A program made the position numbers and the translations under genes. Positions 49,503-58,125 of a stretch of 64,000 nt of DNA are shown here, piece by piece (position 1 is the stretch's first letter; the number at the start of each line of letters is the position of its first letter). This DNA comes from Companilactobacillus mindensis DSM 14500 (GTDB taxonomy: Bacteria; Bacillota; Bacilli; Lactobacillales; Lactobacillaceae). The DNA lies in contig NZ_AZEZ01000095.1 of the NCBI RefSeq assembly GCF_001434275.1, positions 49,069 to 113,068 of the forward strand, in the 5' to 3' direction. The notes beneath the pieces were generated by a model that worked only from the letters and a program-made list of their open reading frames with translations, was not told the origin of the DNA and did not search any database.

Positions 49503-49677
49503 GGTTCACTGCCGTCGTCCGTTCGGCAATATCGGGGCTGGAACGCTGTGAATCTCGTTTGAAACCAACTCAAGATCGGAGTTGTTTCCAAATCGAGTTA
49601 TATTCTAAGTCGGCAAAATACGCCGACCAAGAATATCTAGCACGGCTGAGCCCCGAATTGCTCTCACTCCCGACTAG
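49503..49677 (+). repeat. structured intergenic repeat, type B, copy 2
   Basis: It begins GGTTCACTGCCGTCGTCC. The closing stem is CAAT.TCGGGGC/GCCCCGA.TTG, unrelated in sequence to type A but in the same place. Hairpin 1 is GAAACCAACTC/GAGTTG.TTTC. Hairpin 2 is ATATTCT..GTCGGC/GCCGAC..AGAATAT with loop AAAATAC. CACGGCTGAG is conserved. Confidence 0.88.
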
Positions 49678-49780
49678 ATAAATTTCATATCTGGTTTAAA
49701 ATTTAAAATCCATATTTATACTGTCCGACTGATTTTTACGATTTAATCAATATACTTCAAATAAATATGGTTGTATTAAC

Positions 49781-49818
49781 AAAAGCAGACTATCCCAATA
49801 AACTAGATAGTCTGCTTT
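49781..49818. terminator. bidirectional terminator inside cassette 1
   Basis: AAAAGCAGACTATC/GATAGTCTGCTTTT, a perfect 14-bp stem with a 10-nt loop and A/T tracts on both sides. It can stop transcripts from both flanking repeat units. Confidence 0.8.
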
Positions 49819-49914
49819 TTGTGTATCTAAAATAATTATTCATATATTTTGATAATGGTAAATAAGCAATTTAAACAAGTATATGACTATTACCAAACCA
49901 ATCCTTAAACCCTC

Positions 49915-50083
49915 TAGTCTGGAATGAAATTCTGGTGGATGCTCAGCCGTGGAAGTCTCTTAGCTGGCGTACCTTGCCAGCTTAGAGACAGACAAGCTTC
50001 AAAACAATCGTAAGATTGGTTCGAAGTTGCTCTCACAGCGTTCCAGCAATCCACCAGAATTTCATGGAAGACGGCAGTGAACC
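49915..50083 (-). repeat. structured intergenic repeat, type A, copy 3
   Basis: Read on the minus strand: GGTTCACTGCCGTCTTCC, then the perfect 17-bp stem ATGAAATTCTGGTGGAT/ATCCACCAGAATTTCAT. Hairpin 1 is CTTCGAACCAATC/GATTGTTTTGAAG. Hairpin 2 is GTCTCTAaGCTGGC/GCCAGCT.AGAGAC with loop AAGGTAC. CACGGCTGAG and TTCCAGACTA follow. Confidence 0.88.
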
Positions 50084-50121
50084 ACCCCCACACCAAACCA
50101 AAATAAAACAAAGCAAAACAA

Positions 50122-50172
50122 AAAAGCTAAGAACAATCAGGCAAAAGCAAATCGCCTAATTTCTTAGCTTTT
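50122..50172 (-). terminator. terminator of the O-antigen-ligase-like gene
   Basis: AAAAGCTAAGAA/TTCTTAGCTTTT encloses a smaller stem, AGGC/GCCT. A/T tracts lie outside. Confidence 0.75.
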
Positions 50173-50176
50173 ATTT

Positions 50177-51571
50177 TTAATCTTCAACATCAATTGTATA
50201 AGGATCTTCTTTGGTTCTAACAAAGATACGTGCGTTCAACATCGCATAGCCTAAGATCGAAACGAAGTAAATACTTACCGAAGGTGCTTCGATAACGTGT
50301 CCCGTCATCAGAGCCATTCCAAATCCTAAAGCCACACTAGCAACTAACATAGCCCACTTAAACGACCACATATACTTGAACTTCATTAAGAACATTCCAA
50401 TGAGGTAAATCAAGCAATAAACTAATGGCGCTAAGTAAACGATCGTACCCAAGAAACCGAATTGGAAGAAGATATCAATATAATCCATCTCGACCAATTT
50501 AGCTTTCTTTTCACTCTTGAAACTCGTTGCATAACCCATACCAAAGACCTTTTGTGCAGGTGTTGCTTTGGCAAAATTGTGCGCCGCATTTTCAAAGTAA
50601 ACTGTTCGACCACTGAGCAAGTATGAAACTGTCTTGTTAGTTTCAACATACTTCTTTTGATCTTTAGTAATACCCTTTTTACTCTTAGCTTGCTTCTTCT
50701 TGTACTTGATCATATCGTTATGCAATTCAGCGGTTCTAGAAACGGCCATTGCTGGATATGCGGCGAAAACTCCACCCAACGTAACGACCAACAAAGCGAC
50801 GATACCCGCAGCAAATTTGCGGTCGCCCTTGTTTTGGATAAAGTGAATAATCGCCGCTAAGATACCCATGCACAAACCGAACAGAATAGCGAGCAATGAT
50901 CCCTTCGTACCGATCAATAAAGCTGAATAGATAGCAATGATAATCGTTAACCAATAGTAGATCTTTGACCAACTATTGATCTTTTTAAGTGCGTACCAAA
51001 TCATAATTGGAAAAGCTATCGAAACGATGGCACTCAACTCATTAGCGGCATAGAACCAACCACTCTCACCTAACTTGTAGTATGAGTAAGAACTGAAGCT
51101 GGTGTTAGTAAAGTGCGCTACGATCATGATTGCACTGACGATATTTATCGCAATAAAAATCACTTTGGGGAAGAATCGATTGATAATCCGATCCTCAGCC
51201 AATTCTTCAAAGGCATAAAAGTAGCCTAGTAACATTACTGGATAGTACAAACTCTTTGCTAAAGTAGTTATTTCTAGTGATGGTATAAATAATCTTTTGG
51301 TTTTGTAATTGACGAACATACTGATTGCTGAAACGATCCCCAGCAATACGAAATACCCAATAATTCGAAAACCATGCTTATTATCCCGATTCAATATAAT
51401 AAAGATCAGAATGTAAAACACAGTGACTGCCATAACGGCCATTCGGATAAGTACCCCGAAGGTAACATCGATATGGGCTTGAGTCATTAATCCAGTAATA
51501 GAATCTAATACCGGTTGAAAAACGATGTATAGCATCAAGAAGATACTATACTTTTTTAAAAAACTCTGCAT
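50177..51571 (-). CDS. O-antigen ligase/polymerase-like membrane protein
   Basis: 464 residues, about 12 membrane helices (first QSFLKKYSIFLMLYIVFQPV) and one large external loop at roughly residues 280-350 (AELHNDMIKYKKKQAKSKK..GRTVYFENAAHNF). That layout is typical of the WaaL/Wzy O-antigen ligase family. It probably joins or polymerises polyprenyl-linked glycans outside the membrane. GGGAG precedes the ATG. It fits with the glycosyltransferase genes at 41-49 kb, though it is not in one operon with them. Confidence 0.75.
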   Translation of the reverse strand: MQSFLKKYSIFLMLYIVFQPVLDSITGLMTQAHIDVTFGVLIRMAVMAVTVFYILIFIILNRDNKHGFRIIGYFVLLGIVSAISMFVNYKTKRLFIPSLEITTLAKSLYYPVMLLGYFYAFEELAEDRIINRFFPKVIFIAINIVSAIMIVAHFTNTSFSSYSYYKLGESGWFYAANELSAIVSIAFPIMIWYALKKINSWSKIYYWLTIIIAIYSALLIGTKGSLLAILFGLCMGILAAIIHFIQNKGDRKFAAGIVALLVVTLGGVFAAYPAMAVSRTAELHNDMIKYKKKQAKSKKGITKDQKKYVETNKTVSYLLSGRTVYFENAAHNFAKATPAQKVFGMGYATSFKSEKKAKLVEMDYIDIFFQFGFLGTIVYLAPLVYCLIYLIGMFLMKFKYMWSFKWAMLVASVALGFGMALMTGHVIEAPSVSIYFVSILGYAMLNARIFVRTKEDPYTIDVED

Positions 51572-51647
51572 AAGTGACTCCCAGTTAAAAATTTAAAAAG
51601 TAATGTTAGACTATATCTAACCCTAAAATTGCTTTTAAATAAATTGA

Positions 51648-52349
51648 TTATCTTTCTAAATAAAATTCGAAACGGTCACCGGCATATTGTGAGCGAACAT
51701 ACTCAAACGGACGGTTATCGTCTAATGTCGTAATCTGTCTTACACACAATACTGCTGAACCACGTTTGACGTTCAAAAAGTTAGCAATTTTTTCTGATGC
51801 TAAAATAGCTGAAACGGTCTGAGTGGCGTCACCTAATTTTAACCCAGCTTTGTCTTCCAAAGCTTTATATAGTGAAGACGTTATGTCTTTTTTGTTCAAG
51901 CTCTTAACAATATCAACCGGAATGGTCGCAACTTCAAAACAAATTGGCTGTTTATCCGCATAACGGATCCGTTCCATTCGAAGCACTTGGTCGCCTTCTT
52001 TTAGTTTTAATTTTTCAATTTCACTAATTGAAGGATCGGCAACGTGATAAGAAACTGTCTTACTAGATGGCTTTTTGCCCTGACTTTCAGTAATTTCGGT
52101 AAAACTAGTCGTTCCTGACATCTTTTCTTGAACCTTGCTGCTGGCAACGTAAGTACCGGAACCAACCTGTCTTTGCAAAATCCCTTCATCAACGAGTGTT
52201 TGAATCGCCTGACGCAATGTCATTCGGCTGACATCAAAAACTTGTGAAAGCTGTCTTTCAGAAGGGATTCGTTCCCCTACGGCCCACTTGCCTGATTCGA
52301 TTTCTTTTCTTATTTCATTATGAATTTGTATGTATACTGGTACCTTCAT
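51648..52349 (-). CDS. GntR-family regulator with UTRA domain (NagR/YvoA-like)
   Basis: 233 residues from ATG 52349 (AAGGGAG ahead). The winged helix-turn-helix is VPVYIQIHNEIRKEIESG..RIPSERQLSQVFDVSRMTLRQAI with GILQRQVGSGTYV. The UTRA effector domain follows (LRMERIRYADKQPICFEVAT, VLCVRQITTLDDNRPFEYV). Such proteins sense phosphorylated sugars, often glucosamine-6-phosphate or N-acetylglucosamine-6-phosphate. No nag gene is in the window, so the target is elsewhere or is itself. Confidence 0.87.
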   Translation of the reverse strand: MKVPVYIQIHNEIRKEIESGKWAVGERIPSERQLSQVFDVSRMTLRQAIQTLVDEGILQRQVGSGTYVASSKVQEKMSGTTSFTEITESQGKKPSSKTVSYHVADPSISEIEKLKLKEGDQVLRMERIRYADKQPICFEVATIPVDIVKSLNKKDITSSLYKALEDKAGLKLGDATQTVSAILASEKIANFLNVKRGSAVLCVRQITTLDDNRPFEYVRSQYAGDRFEFYLER

Positions 52350-52440
52350 TTTTGGCCACTCCCTTACGAGCATTACTTTACTAATTATACAGTATTTCGT
52401 TAATGGAATTTAGTAATTGGTCTAAAAACTTACAAAATAA

Positions 52441-52473
52441 AAAGGCAAAATCCATATTCTGAATTTTGCCTTT
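52441..52473 (-). terminator. terminator of the tRNA-Tyr/tRNA-Gln unit
   Basis: AAAGGCAAAAT pairs with ATTTTGCCTTT over a 11-nt loop, 8 bp past tRNA-Gln. Confidence 0.75.
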
Positions 52474-52480
52474 TACATTA

Positions 52481-52552
52481 TTGGGTTAGATGGATTCGAA
52501 CCATCGCATGACGGGATCAAAACCCGTTGCCTTACCGCTTGGCTATAACCCA
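52481..52552 (-). tRNA. tRNA-Gln (anticodon TTG)
   Basis: 72 nt. The acceptor TGGGTTA pairs with TAACCCA. The anticodon stem ACGGG/CCCGT has loop TTTTGAT. The T arm has GGTTCGAATCC. It is charged through the GatCAB route in this organism. Confidence 0.95.
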
Positions 52553-52557
52553 ATGAA

Positions 52558-52640
52558 TGGAGGGGAGTGGATTCGAACCACCGAACCCGAAGGAGCGGAT
52601 TTACAGTCCGCCGCGTTTAGCCAGACTTCGCTACCCCTCC
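52558..52640 (-). tRNA. tRNA-Tyr (anticodon GTA)
   Basis: 83 nt, class II. The acceptor GGAGGGG pairs with CCCCTCC. The anticodon is in CTGTAAA, with a long variable arm (TCCTTCGGGTT region). It is five bases upstream of tRNA-Gln in one transcript. Confidence 0.95.
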
Positions 52641-52731
52641 ATGAGATACGTTGTCTTTCATTCGACTTAATAATATTACCGAAAATATGATTCCATTTCA
52701 AGTAAATTTTAAAACTTTTTTTATTTTGGTT

Positions 52732-52905
52732 GTTCACTGCCGTCGTCCGTTCGGCAATATCGGGGCTGGAACGCTGTGAATCTCGTTTGAAACCAACTCA
52801 AGATCGAAGTTGTTTCCAAATCGAGTTATATTCTAAGTTGGCAAAATACGTCGACCAAGAATATCTAGCACGGCTGAGCCCCGAATTGCTCTCACTCCCG
52901 ACTAG
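52732..52905 (+). repeat. structured intergenic repeat, type B, copy 4
   Basis: Close to copy 2. Hairpin 2 changes from GTCGGC/GCCGAC to GTTGGC/GTCGAC, which keeps pairing through G-T wobbles. The closing stem CAAT.TCGGGGC/GCCCCGA.TTG is unchanged. Confidence 0.87.
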
Positions 52906-52972
52906 ATGAATTTAATATCTGATTTATTAAGATTTAACACATATAACTCTTTCTTAAATATGATTGTATTAA

Positions 52973-53012
52973 AAAAGCAGATTATCCAAATAAACTAAAT
53001 AGTCTGCCTTTT
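52973..53012. terminator. hairpin inside cassette 2, terminator-like
   Basis: AAAGCAGATTAT and AATAGTCTGCCTTTT pair with a few mismatches; a decayed version of 49781-49818. Confidence 0.55.
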
Positions 53013-53091
53013 TAATTCTTTATATCCGCATCTTTTGATAATAGTAAATAAACAATTTATATAACCATTACCAAACAATACTTAAACTCCC

Positions 53092-53260
53092 TAGTCTGGA
53101 ATGAAATTCTGGTGGATGCTCAGCCGTGGTAGTCTCTTAGTTGGCGTACCTTGCCAAGTTAGAGACAGACAAGCTTCAAAACAATCGTAAGATTGGTTCG
53201 AAGTTGCTCTCACAGCGTTCCAGCAATCCACCAGAATTTCATGGAAGATGGCAGTGAACC
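53092..53260 (-). repeat. structured intergenic repeat, type A, copy 5
   Basis: Nearly identical to copy 3. Hairpin 2 has CTTGGC/GCCAAC where copy 3 has GCTGGC/GCCAGC, including one paired C-G to T-A exchange. GCCGT in the 5' block is GCCAT here. Confidence 0.87.
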
Positions 53261-53291
53261 CTCAACAAAACAAGATAAAACAAAGACAAAC

Positions 53292-53317
53292 AAAAAAGCC
53301 ACGACAACAGTCATGAC
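53292..53317 (-). terminator. terminator of the POT transporter gene
   Basis: On the minus strand GTCATGAC tgtt GTCGTGGC (with G-T pairs) is followed by TTTTTT. Confidence 0.65.
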
Positions 53318-53339
53318 TTCAATTAGTTATATTTATATG

Positions 53340-54815
53340 TTAATTAACACCAGCCATAAGCTTCTTGATCTTTGGTACGAACATAATCAAGATAACCGCT
53401 ACGACTAATGTAACGATACCAGTAACACCAAAGAACATCATTTCGTTTTGAGGGTTGCCTGGTTGGAACAACTTAACGATTTGAGCATTGGCAGCTTGTC
53501 CAGCTGAATCAGCTAGGAACCACATACTCATCATTTGACCTCTGAAAGCCTTAGGAGCAAGTTTAGTTGTGGCTGACAAACCAACTGGAGAAATCAACAT
53601 TTCACCAATTTCAATGATACCCCAACTTAGAACGAGCCATAGTGGACTAACTTTACCGCTAGCACTTAGACCCATCAAAGGAATAATCAATACAAAGTAA
53701 GAAATAGCTGTGGCAACCAATCCCATCCAGAACTTAGATGGTGATGATGGTTGACGCTTGCCAAGCTTTGTCCAAAGAATGGCAAAGAATGGTGTATAGA
53801 TGATGATGAAGAATGGGTTAAGCATTTGGAACAATGGAGCTGAAAGGTTCCATCCCATAAAGTGTAGGTTTGTTTGTTCAGCAGCGAAAAGTGCCAAAAC
53901 AACTGAACCTTGTTCTTCAATAGCCCAGAAAACAACAGCGGCCAAGAACAATGGAATATAAGCTAGAACACGTGAGCGTTCAATCTTTGTAACCTTTTTA
54001 CTTGTGATCATCATAATGAAGTAACCAATTGGCAAGGCAATACCTAAGATAGAAATGATTGTAATTACGTTAGTAATTGTAAAGGCATGTGCCACGATCA
54101 TAACGATCACGATAACTACGATTGCGATGATTGAAATTGTTAAACGTTTGTAGAACTTACTACGTTCTTTGTCAGTAATTGGATCTGGTGCATGTAAACT
54201 TTCTTCTGGAAGATACTTCTTTCCATCCCACCAGTAAACGATCAAACCAATAAACATACCAATAGCGGCTAATGAGAAACCAGCATGGAAGTTAAATTGA
54301 CTACTCATAGCATTTACAGCTGGTGGAGCAAATAGTGAACCTAAGTTGATACCCATGACATAAATACTGAATCCGGAGTCACGTCTTGGATCTCCTTCTG
54401 AGTACAATCCACCAACCATTTCGGATACGTTTGGCTTCAATAGTCCGGTACCAATAACAATAAGTGCGATAGATGCAAATAGTCCAACTTCACCAATTGG
54501 AAGCGACAAGACGATGTGACCAAGCATGATCAAAACACCACCCCAGAAGACTGTTCTTCTGGCTCCCAAAAGTCTATCACTGATAAAACCACCAAGCACA
54601 CTTGACATGTAAACAAGTGAACCATAGATAGACATAATTGATGCAGCAGTAGTACGGTCCATACCTAGACCGCCCTTAGTTACCGCATAATACATGTAGA
54701 ACAGCAAAATGGCACGCATACCATAGTAACTGAATCTTTCCCAAAATTCAGTTAGGAATAATGTACGCAAGCCTGTCGGTTGTCCGAAGAAACCTCGATC
54801 TTTCTTTTCGTCCAT
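53340..54815 (-). CDS. dtpT: POT/PTR-family proton-dependent di/tripeptide transporter
   Basis: 491 residues from ATG 54815 (TGAGGAG ahead), 14 predicted helices. Family marks: TEFWERFSYYGMRAILLFYM (the ExxER proton-coupling motif), GGFISDRLLGARRTVFWGG, FSIYVMGINLGSLFAPP and the late FRGQMMSMWFLADS. It imports di- and tripeptides, central to lactobacilli that depend on peptides. The promoter at 54851-54879 is strong. Confidence 0.9.
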   Translation of the reverse strand: MDEKKDRGFFGQPTGLRTLFLTEFWERFSYYGMRAILLFYMYYAVTKGGLGMDRTTAASIMSIYGSLVYMSSVLGGFISDRLLGARRTVFWGGVLIMLGHIVLSLPIGEVGLFASIALIVIGTGLLKPNVSEMVGGLYSEGDPRRDSGFSIYVMGINLGSLFAPPAVNAMSSQFNFHAGFSLAAIGMFIGLIVYWWDGKKYLPEESLHAPDPITDKERSKFYKRLTISIIAIVVIVIVMIVAHAFTITNVITIISILGIALPIGYFIMMITSKKVTKIERSRVLAYIPLFLAAVVFWAIEEQGSVVLALFAAEQTNLHFMGWNLSAPLFQMLNPFFIIIYTPFFAILWTKLGKRQPSSPSKFWMGLVATAISYFVLIIPLMGLSASGKVSPLWLVLSWGIIEIGEMLISPVGLSATTKLAPKAFRGQMMSMWFLADSAGQAANAQIVKLFQPGNPQNEMMFFGVTGIVTLVVAVILIMFVPKIKKLMAGVN

Positions 54816-54850
54816 TAAAATTCTCCTCACATTACACAATGAATGTATTA

Positions 54851-54879
54851 ATATTAAACTTTCAAATTCCCATTGTCAA
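54851..54879 (-). promoter_or_regulatory. promoter of the POT transporter gene
   Basis: TTGACA (54874-54879, minus strand), a 17-bp spacer and TAATAT (54851-54856): a near-consensus vegetative promoter. Confidence 0.75.
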
Positions 54880-54920
54880 AACATTTTTAATAAAAGCGCC
54901 GTAAATTCTTTTATATCAAC

Positions 54921-54955
54921 AAAAAAAAATAAGAGCCTTTTAATATAGACTCTTA
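54921..54955 (-). terminator. terminator of the second glpK gene
   Basis: TAAGAGTC/GGCTCTTA, with one G-T pair, followed by nine T on the minus strand. Confidence 0.75.
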
Positions 54956-54961
54956 ATCTTA

Positions 54962-56464
54962 TTAACGTTTATGTTTAAATGCCATCGTTGCCGTGACAGC
55001 ATTTTGCCATCCTGCATACAAATTTTCACGGACTGATGAGGCCATTTTTGGTTGATAAAGTTTGCCAGTTTGATAATTTTTCTTAATATCTTCCTGATCT
55101 TTCCAAAAACCAACGCCGAGTCCGGCCATAAAGGCGACTCCCAACGAGGTTGTCTCTAATTCAGAGGAACGTTGCAAGTCGATATCCAAAATATCAGCTT
55201 GGAATTGCATCAAATAATCATTAGCCGAAGCTGCCCCATCAACTTTCATTACTTCGATAGGAATCTTAGAATCTGACGCCATAGTCGTAATGATATCTTT
55301 AGTTTGATAAGCGATTGCCTGCAAAGTGGCCTTGATAAGATCTTTGTCAGTCGTTCCTCTAGTGATGCCAAAAATCGTTCCATGAGCTTGGTTGTCCCAA
55401 TATGGCGCACCCAATCCGGCAAAAGCTGGCACGACATAGATTTCATCTTGATTAGTCGAAGCTTTGGCTGCCGCAGACGTTTCTGGTGTACTGCTGATCA
55501 AGCGCATGTCATCACGTAACCACTGCAAGGCCGCCCCAGCAACGAAGACACTACCTTCCAAAGCGTATTTGATCTGGCCATTGATACCATAAGCAATCGT
55601 CGTCAATAAGTTATTATCAGACATTGCCGGTTTGTCACCGGTGTTCATCACGGCAAAGGCACCGGTACCATAAGTATTTTTGACCATACCTTTTTCAAAC
55701 GCCATTTGGCCGAATAAAGAAGCTTGTTGTGAACCGGTCATTCCTGAAATAGGAATCTCTGAGCCGTAGAATTGATAGTTCTTCGTTACGCCAAAAATTT
55801 CGGAGTTCGATCGAACTTCAGGCAACATTGCCTTAGGAATATTGAACAATTTCAAAAGGTCATCGTCCCAAGATAATGTGTTGATATTATAAATCATCGT
55901 TCGACTGGCATTAGCGTAATCGGTCATGAAACTTTCGCCATCAGTCAATTTCCACAACAGCCAAGTATTGATCGTTCCGAATAACAATTCACCATTTTCA
56001 GCACGTTTCTGAGCACCGTCGACATGATCGAGGATCCAGCGAATCTTAGTAGCGGAGAAATAGGGACTGATGATCAAACCAGTTTTTTGATGAATTTCTT
56101 CTTTGTAACCCTCTTTGATCAAGTCGTTAGCTAATTTTGAAGTTTGACGGCTTTGCCAAACGATAGCGTTATAGATCGGCAAGCCAGTCTTCTTGTCCCA
56201 AATAACCGTTGTCTCTCGCTGACTAGCGATACCGATAGCTTTAATCTGTTGAGGCTTGATGCCTGAATCGATCAGAGCGGTGGCAATCGTCGTTTGCACG
56301 GCATTCCAAATTTCATTGGGTTCATGTTCGACCCAGCCAGGATTAGGCAAAATTTGTTGAATTGGGTGGCGAGCTACGGCTACCTTTTTACCGCTGTGGT
56401 CAAAAATAATTGCCCGAGCAGTTGTCGTCCCTTCATCGATTGCTAAAATATATTCTTTCTCCAT
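54962..56464 (-). CDS. glycerol kinase paralogue lacking the catalytic Asp and the HPr-site His
   Basis: 500 residues from ATG 56464 (AGGAG ahead), collinear with the upstream GlpK over the whole length. The sugar-kinase fold is kept: [24 protein letters not shown] (Arg83, Glu84), [12 protein letters not shown] and GLGAPYWD. Two decisive residues differ. Position 245, the catalytic Asp of GDQQ, is Ser ([12 protein letters not shown]). Position 231, the His that HPr phosphorylates in Firmicute GlpK, is Gln (NYQFYG). It may be inactive, act on another polyol, or regulate. It is separated from glpK by a short terminator, so it is expressed at a lower level or from read-through. Confidence 0.85.
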   Translation of the reverse strand: MEKEYILAIDEGTTTARAIIFDHSGKKVAVARHPIQQILPNPGWVEHEPNEIWNAVQTTIATALIDSGIKPQQIKAIGIASQRETTVIWDKKTGLPIYNAIVWQSRQTSKLANDLIKEGYKEEIHQKTGLIISPYFSATKIRWILDHVDGAQKRAENGELLFGTINTWLLWKLTDGESFMTDYANASRTMIYNINTLSWDDDLLKLFNIPKAMLPEVRSNSEIFGVTKNYQFYGSEIPISGMTGSQQASLFGQMAFEKGMVKNTYGTGAFAVMNTGDKPAMSDNNLLTTIAYGINGQIKYALEGSVFVAGAALQWLRDDMRLISSTPETSAAAKASTNQDEIYVVPAFAGLGAPYWDNQAHGTIFGITRGTTDKDLIKATLQAIAYQTKDIITTMASDSKIPIEVMKVDGAASANDYLMQFQADILDIDLQRSSELETTSLGVAFMAGLGVGFWKDQEDIKKNYQTGKLYQPKMASSVRENLYAGWQNAVTATMAFKHKR

Positions 56465-56486
56465 TGTTAAACTCCTACACACAAAA

Positions 56487-56502
56487 AAAGGCGCTTGCGC
56501 CT

Positions 56503-56504
<2 letters not shown>
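56487..56504 (-). terminator. short terminator between the two glycerol kinase genes
   Basis: AAAGGCG cttg CGCCTTT followed by T's on the minus strand. It overlaps the stop codon of the first gene and probably reduces transcription of the second. Confidence 0.65.
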
Positions 56505-58020
<1,516 letters not shown>

Positions 58021-58030
58021 TCATTTTTGG

Positions 58031-58062
58031 TTGTAAACGTTTCATATCAAAATATTATAACA
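58031..58062 (-). promoter_or_regulatory. glpK promoter with cre-like site
   Basis: On the minus strand TGTTATAAT (58054-58062) is an extended -10. ATGAAACGTTTACAA (58031-58045) lies just downstream. It resembles a CcpA site one base shorter than the consensus. Bound there, CcpA would block elongation, which would suit glycerol use. Confidence 0.4.
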
Positions 58063-58125
58063 TCTTGCTAGTAATGCAAATAAATTTGCTAATATTTTTT
58101 GATATTTTGTTATTAATGATATTTT

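Larger units (their letters stand above)
49503..50083. repeat. composite cassette 1: type B (+), terminator hairpin, type A (-)
   Basis: The outer ends of the two units read GGTTCACTGCCGTC in opposite directions, so the cassette has inverted ends. The middle carries a bidirectional terminator-like hairpin. There is no ORF. A diverged second cassette with the same layout is at 52732-53260. It sits between the convergent genes tagA and the O-antigen-ligase-like gene. Confidence 0.8.
52732..53260. repeat. composite cassette 2: type B (+), hairpin, type A (-)
   Basis: Same order and orientation as cassette 1, and the middle part is recognisably related (TGATAAT.GTAAATAA.CAATTTA and TTACCAAAC.AAT strings). 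Between a tRNA unit and the POT transporter gene. No ORF. Confidence 0.8.

Noticed and set aside
52490..52737. Protein-coding frames on both strands over the tRNA-Gln/tRNA-Tyr genes
   Set aside because: They are translations of tRNA sequence; both tRNAs fold fully.
49503..53260. Repeat copies as a CRISPR array or phage attachment sites
   Set aside because: The units are ~170 nt, differ between copies, are in mixed orientation and have no uniform spacers. No cas or integrase gene is present.
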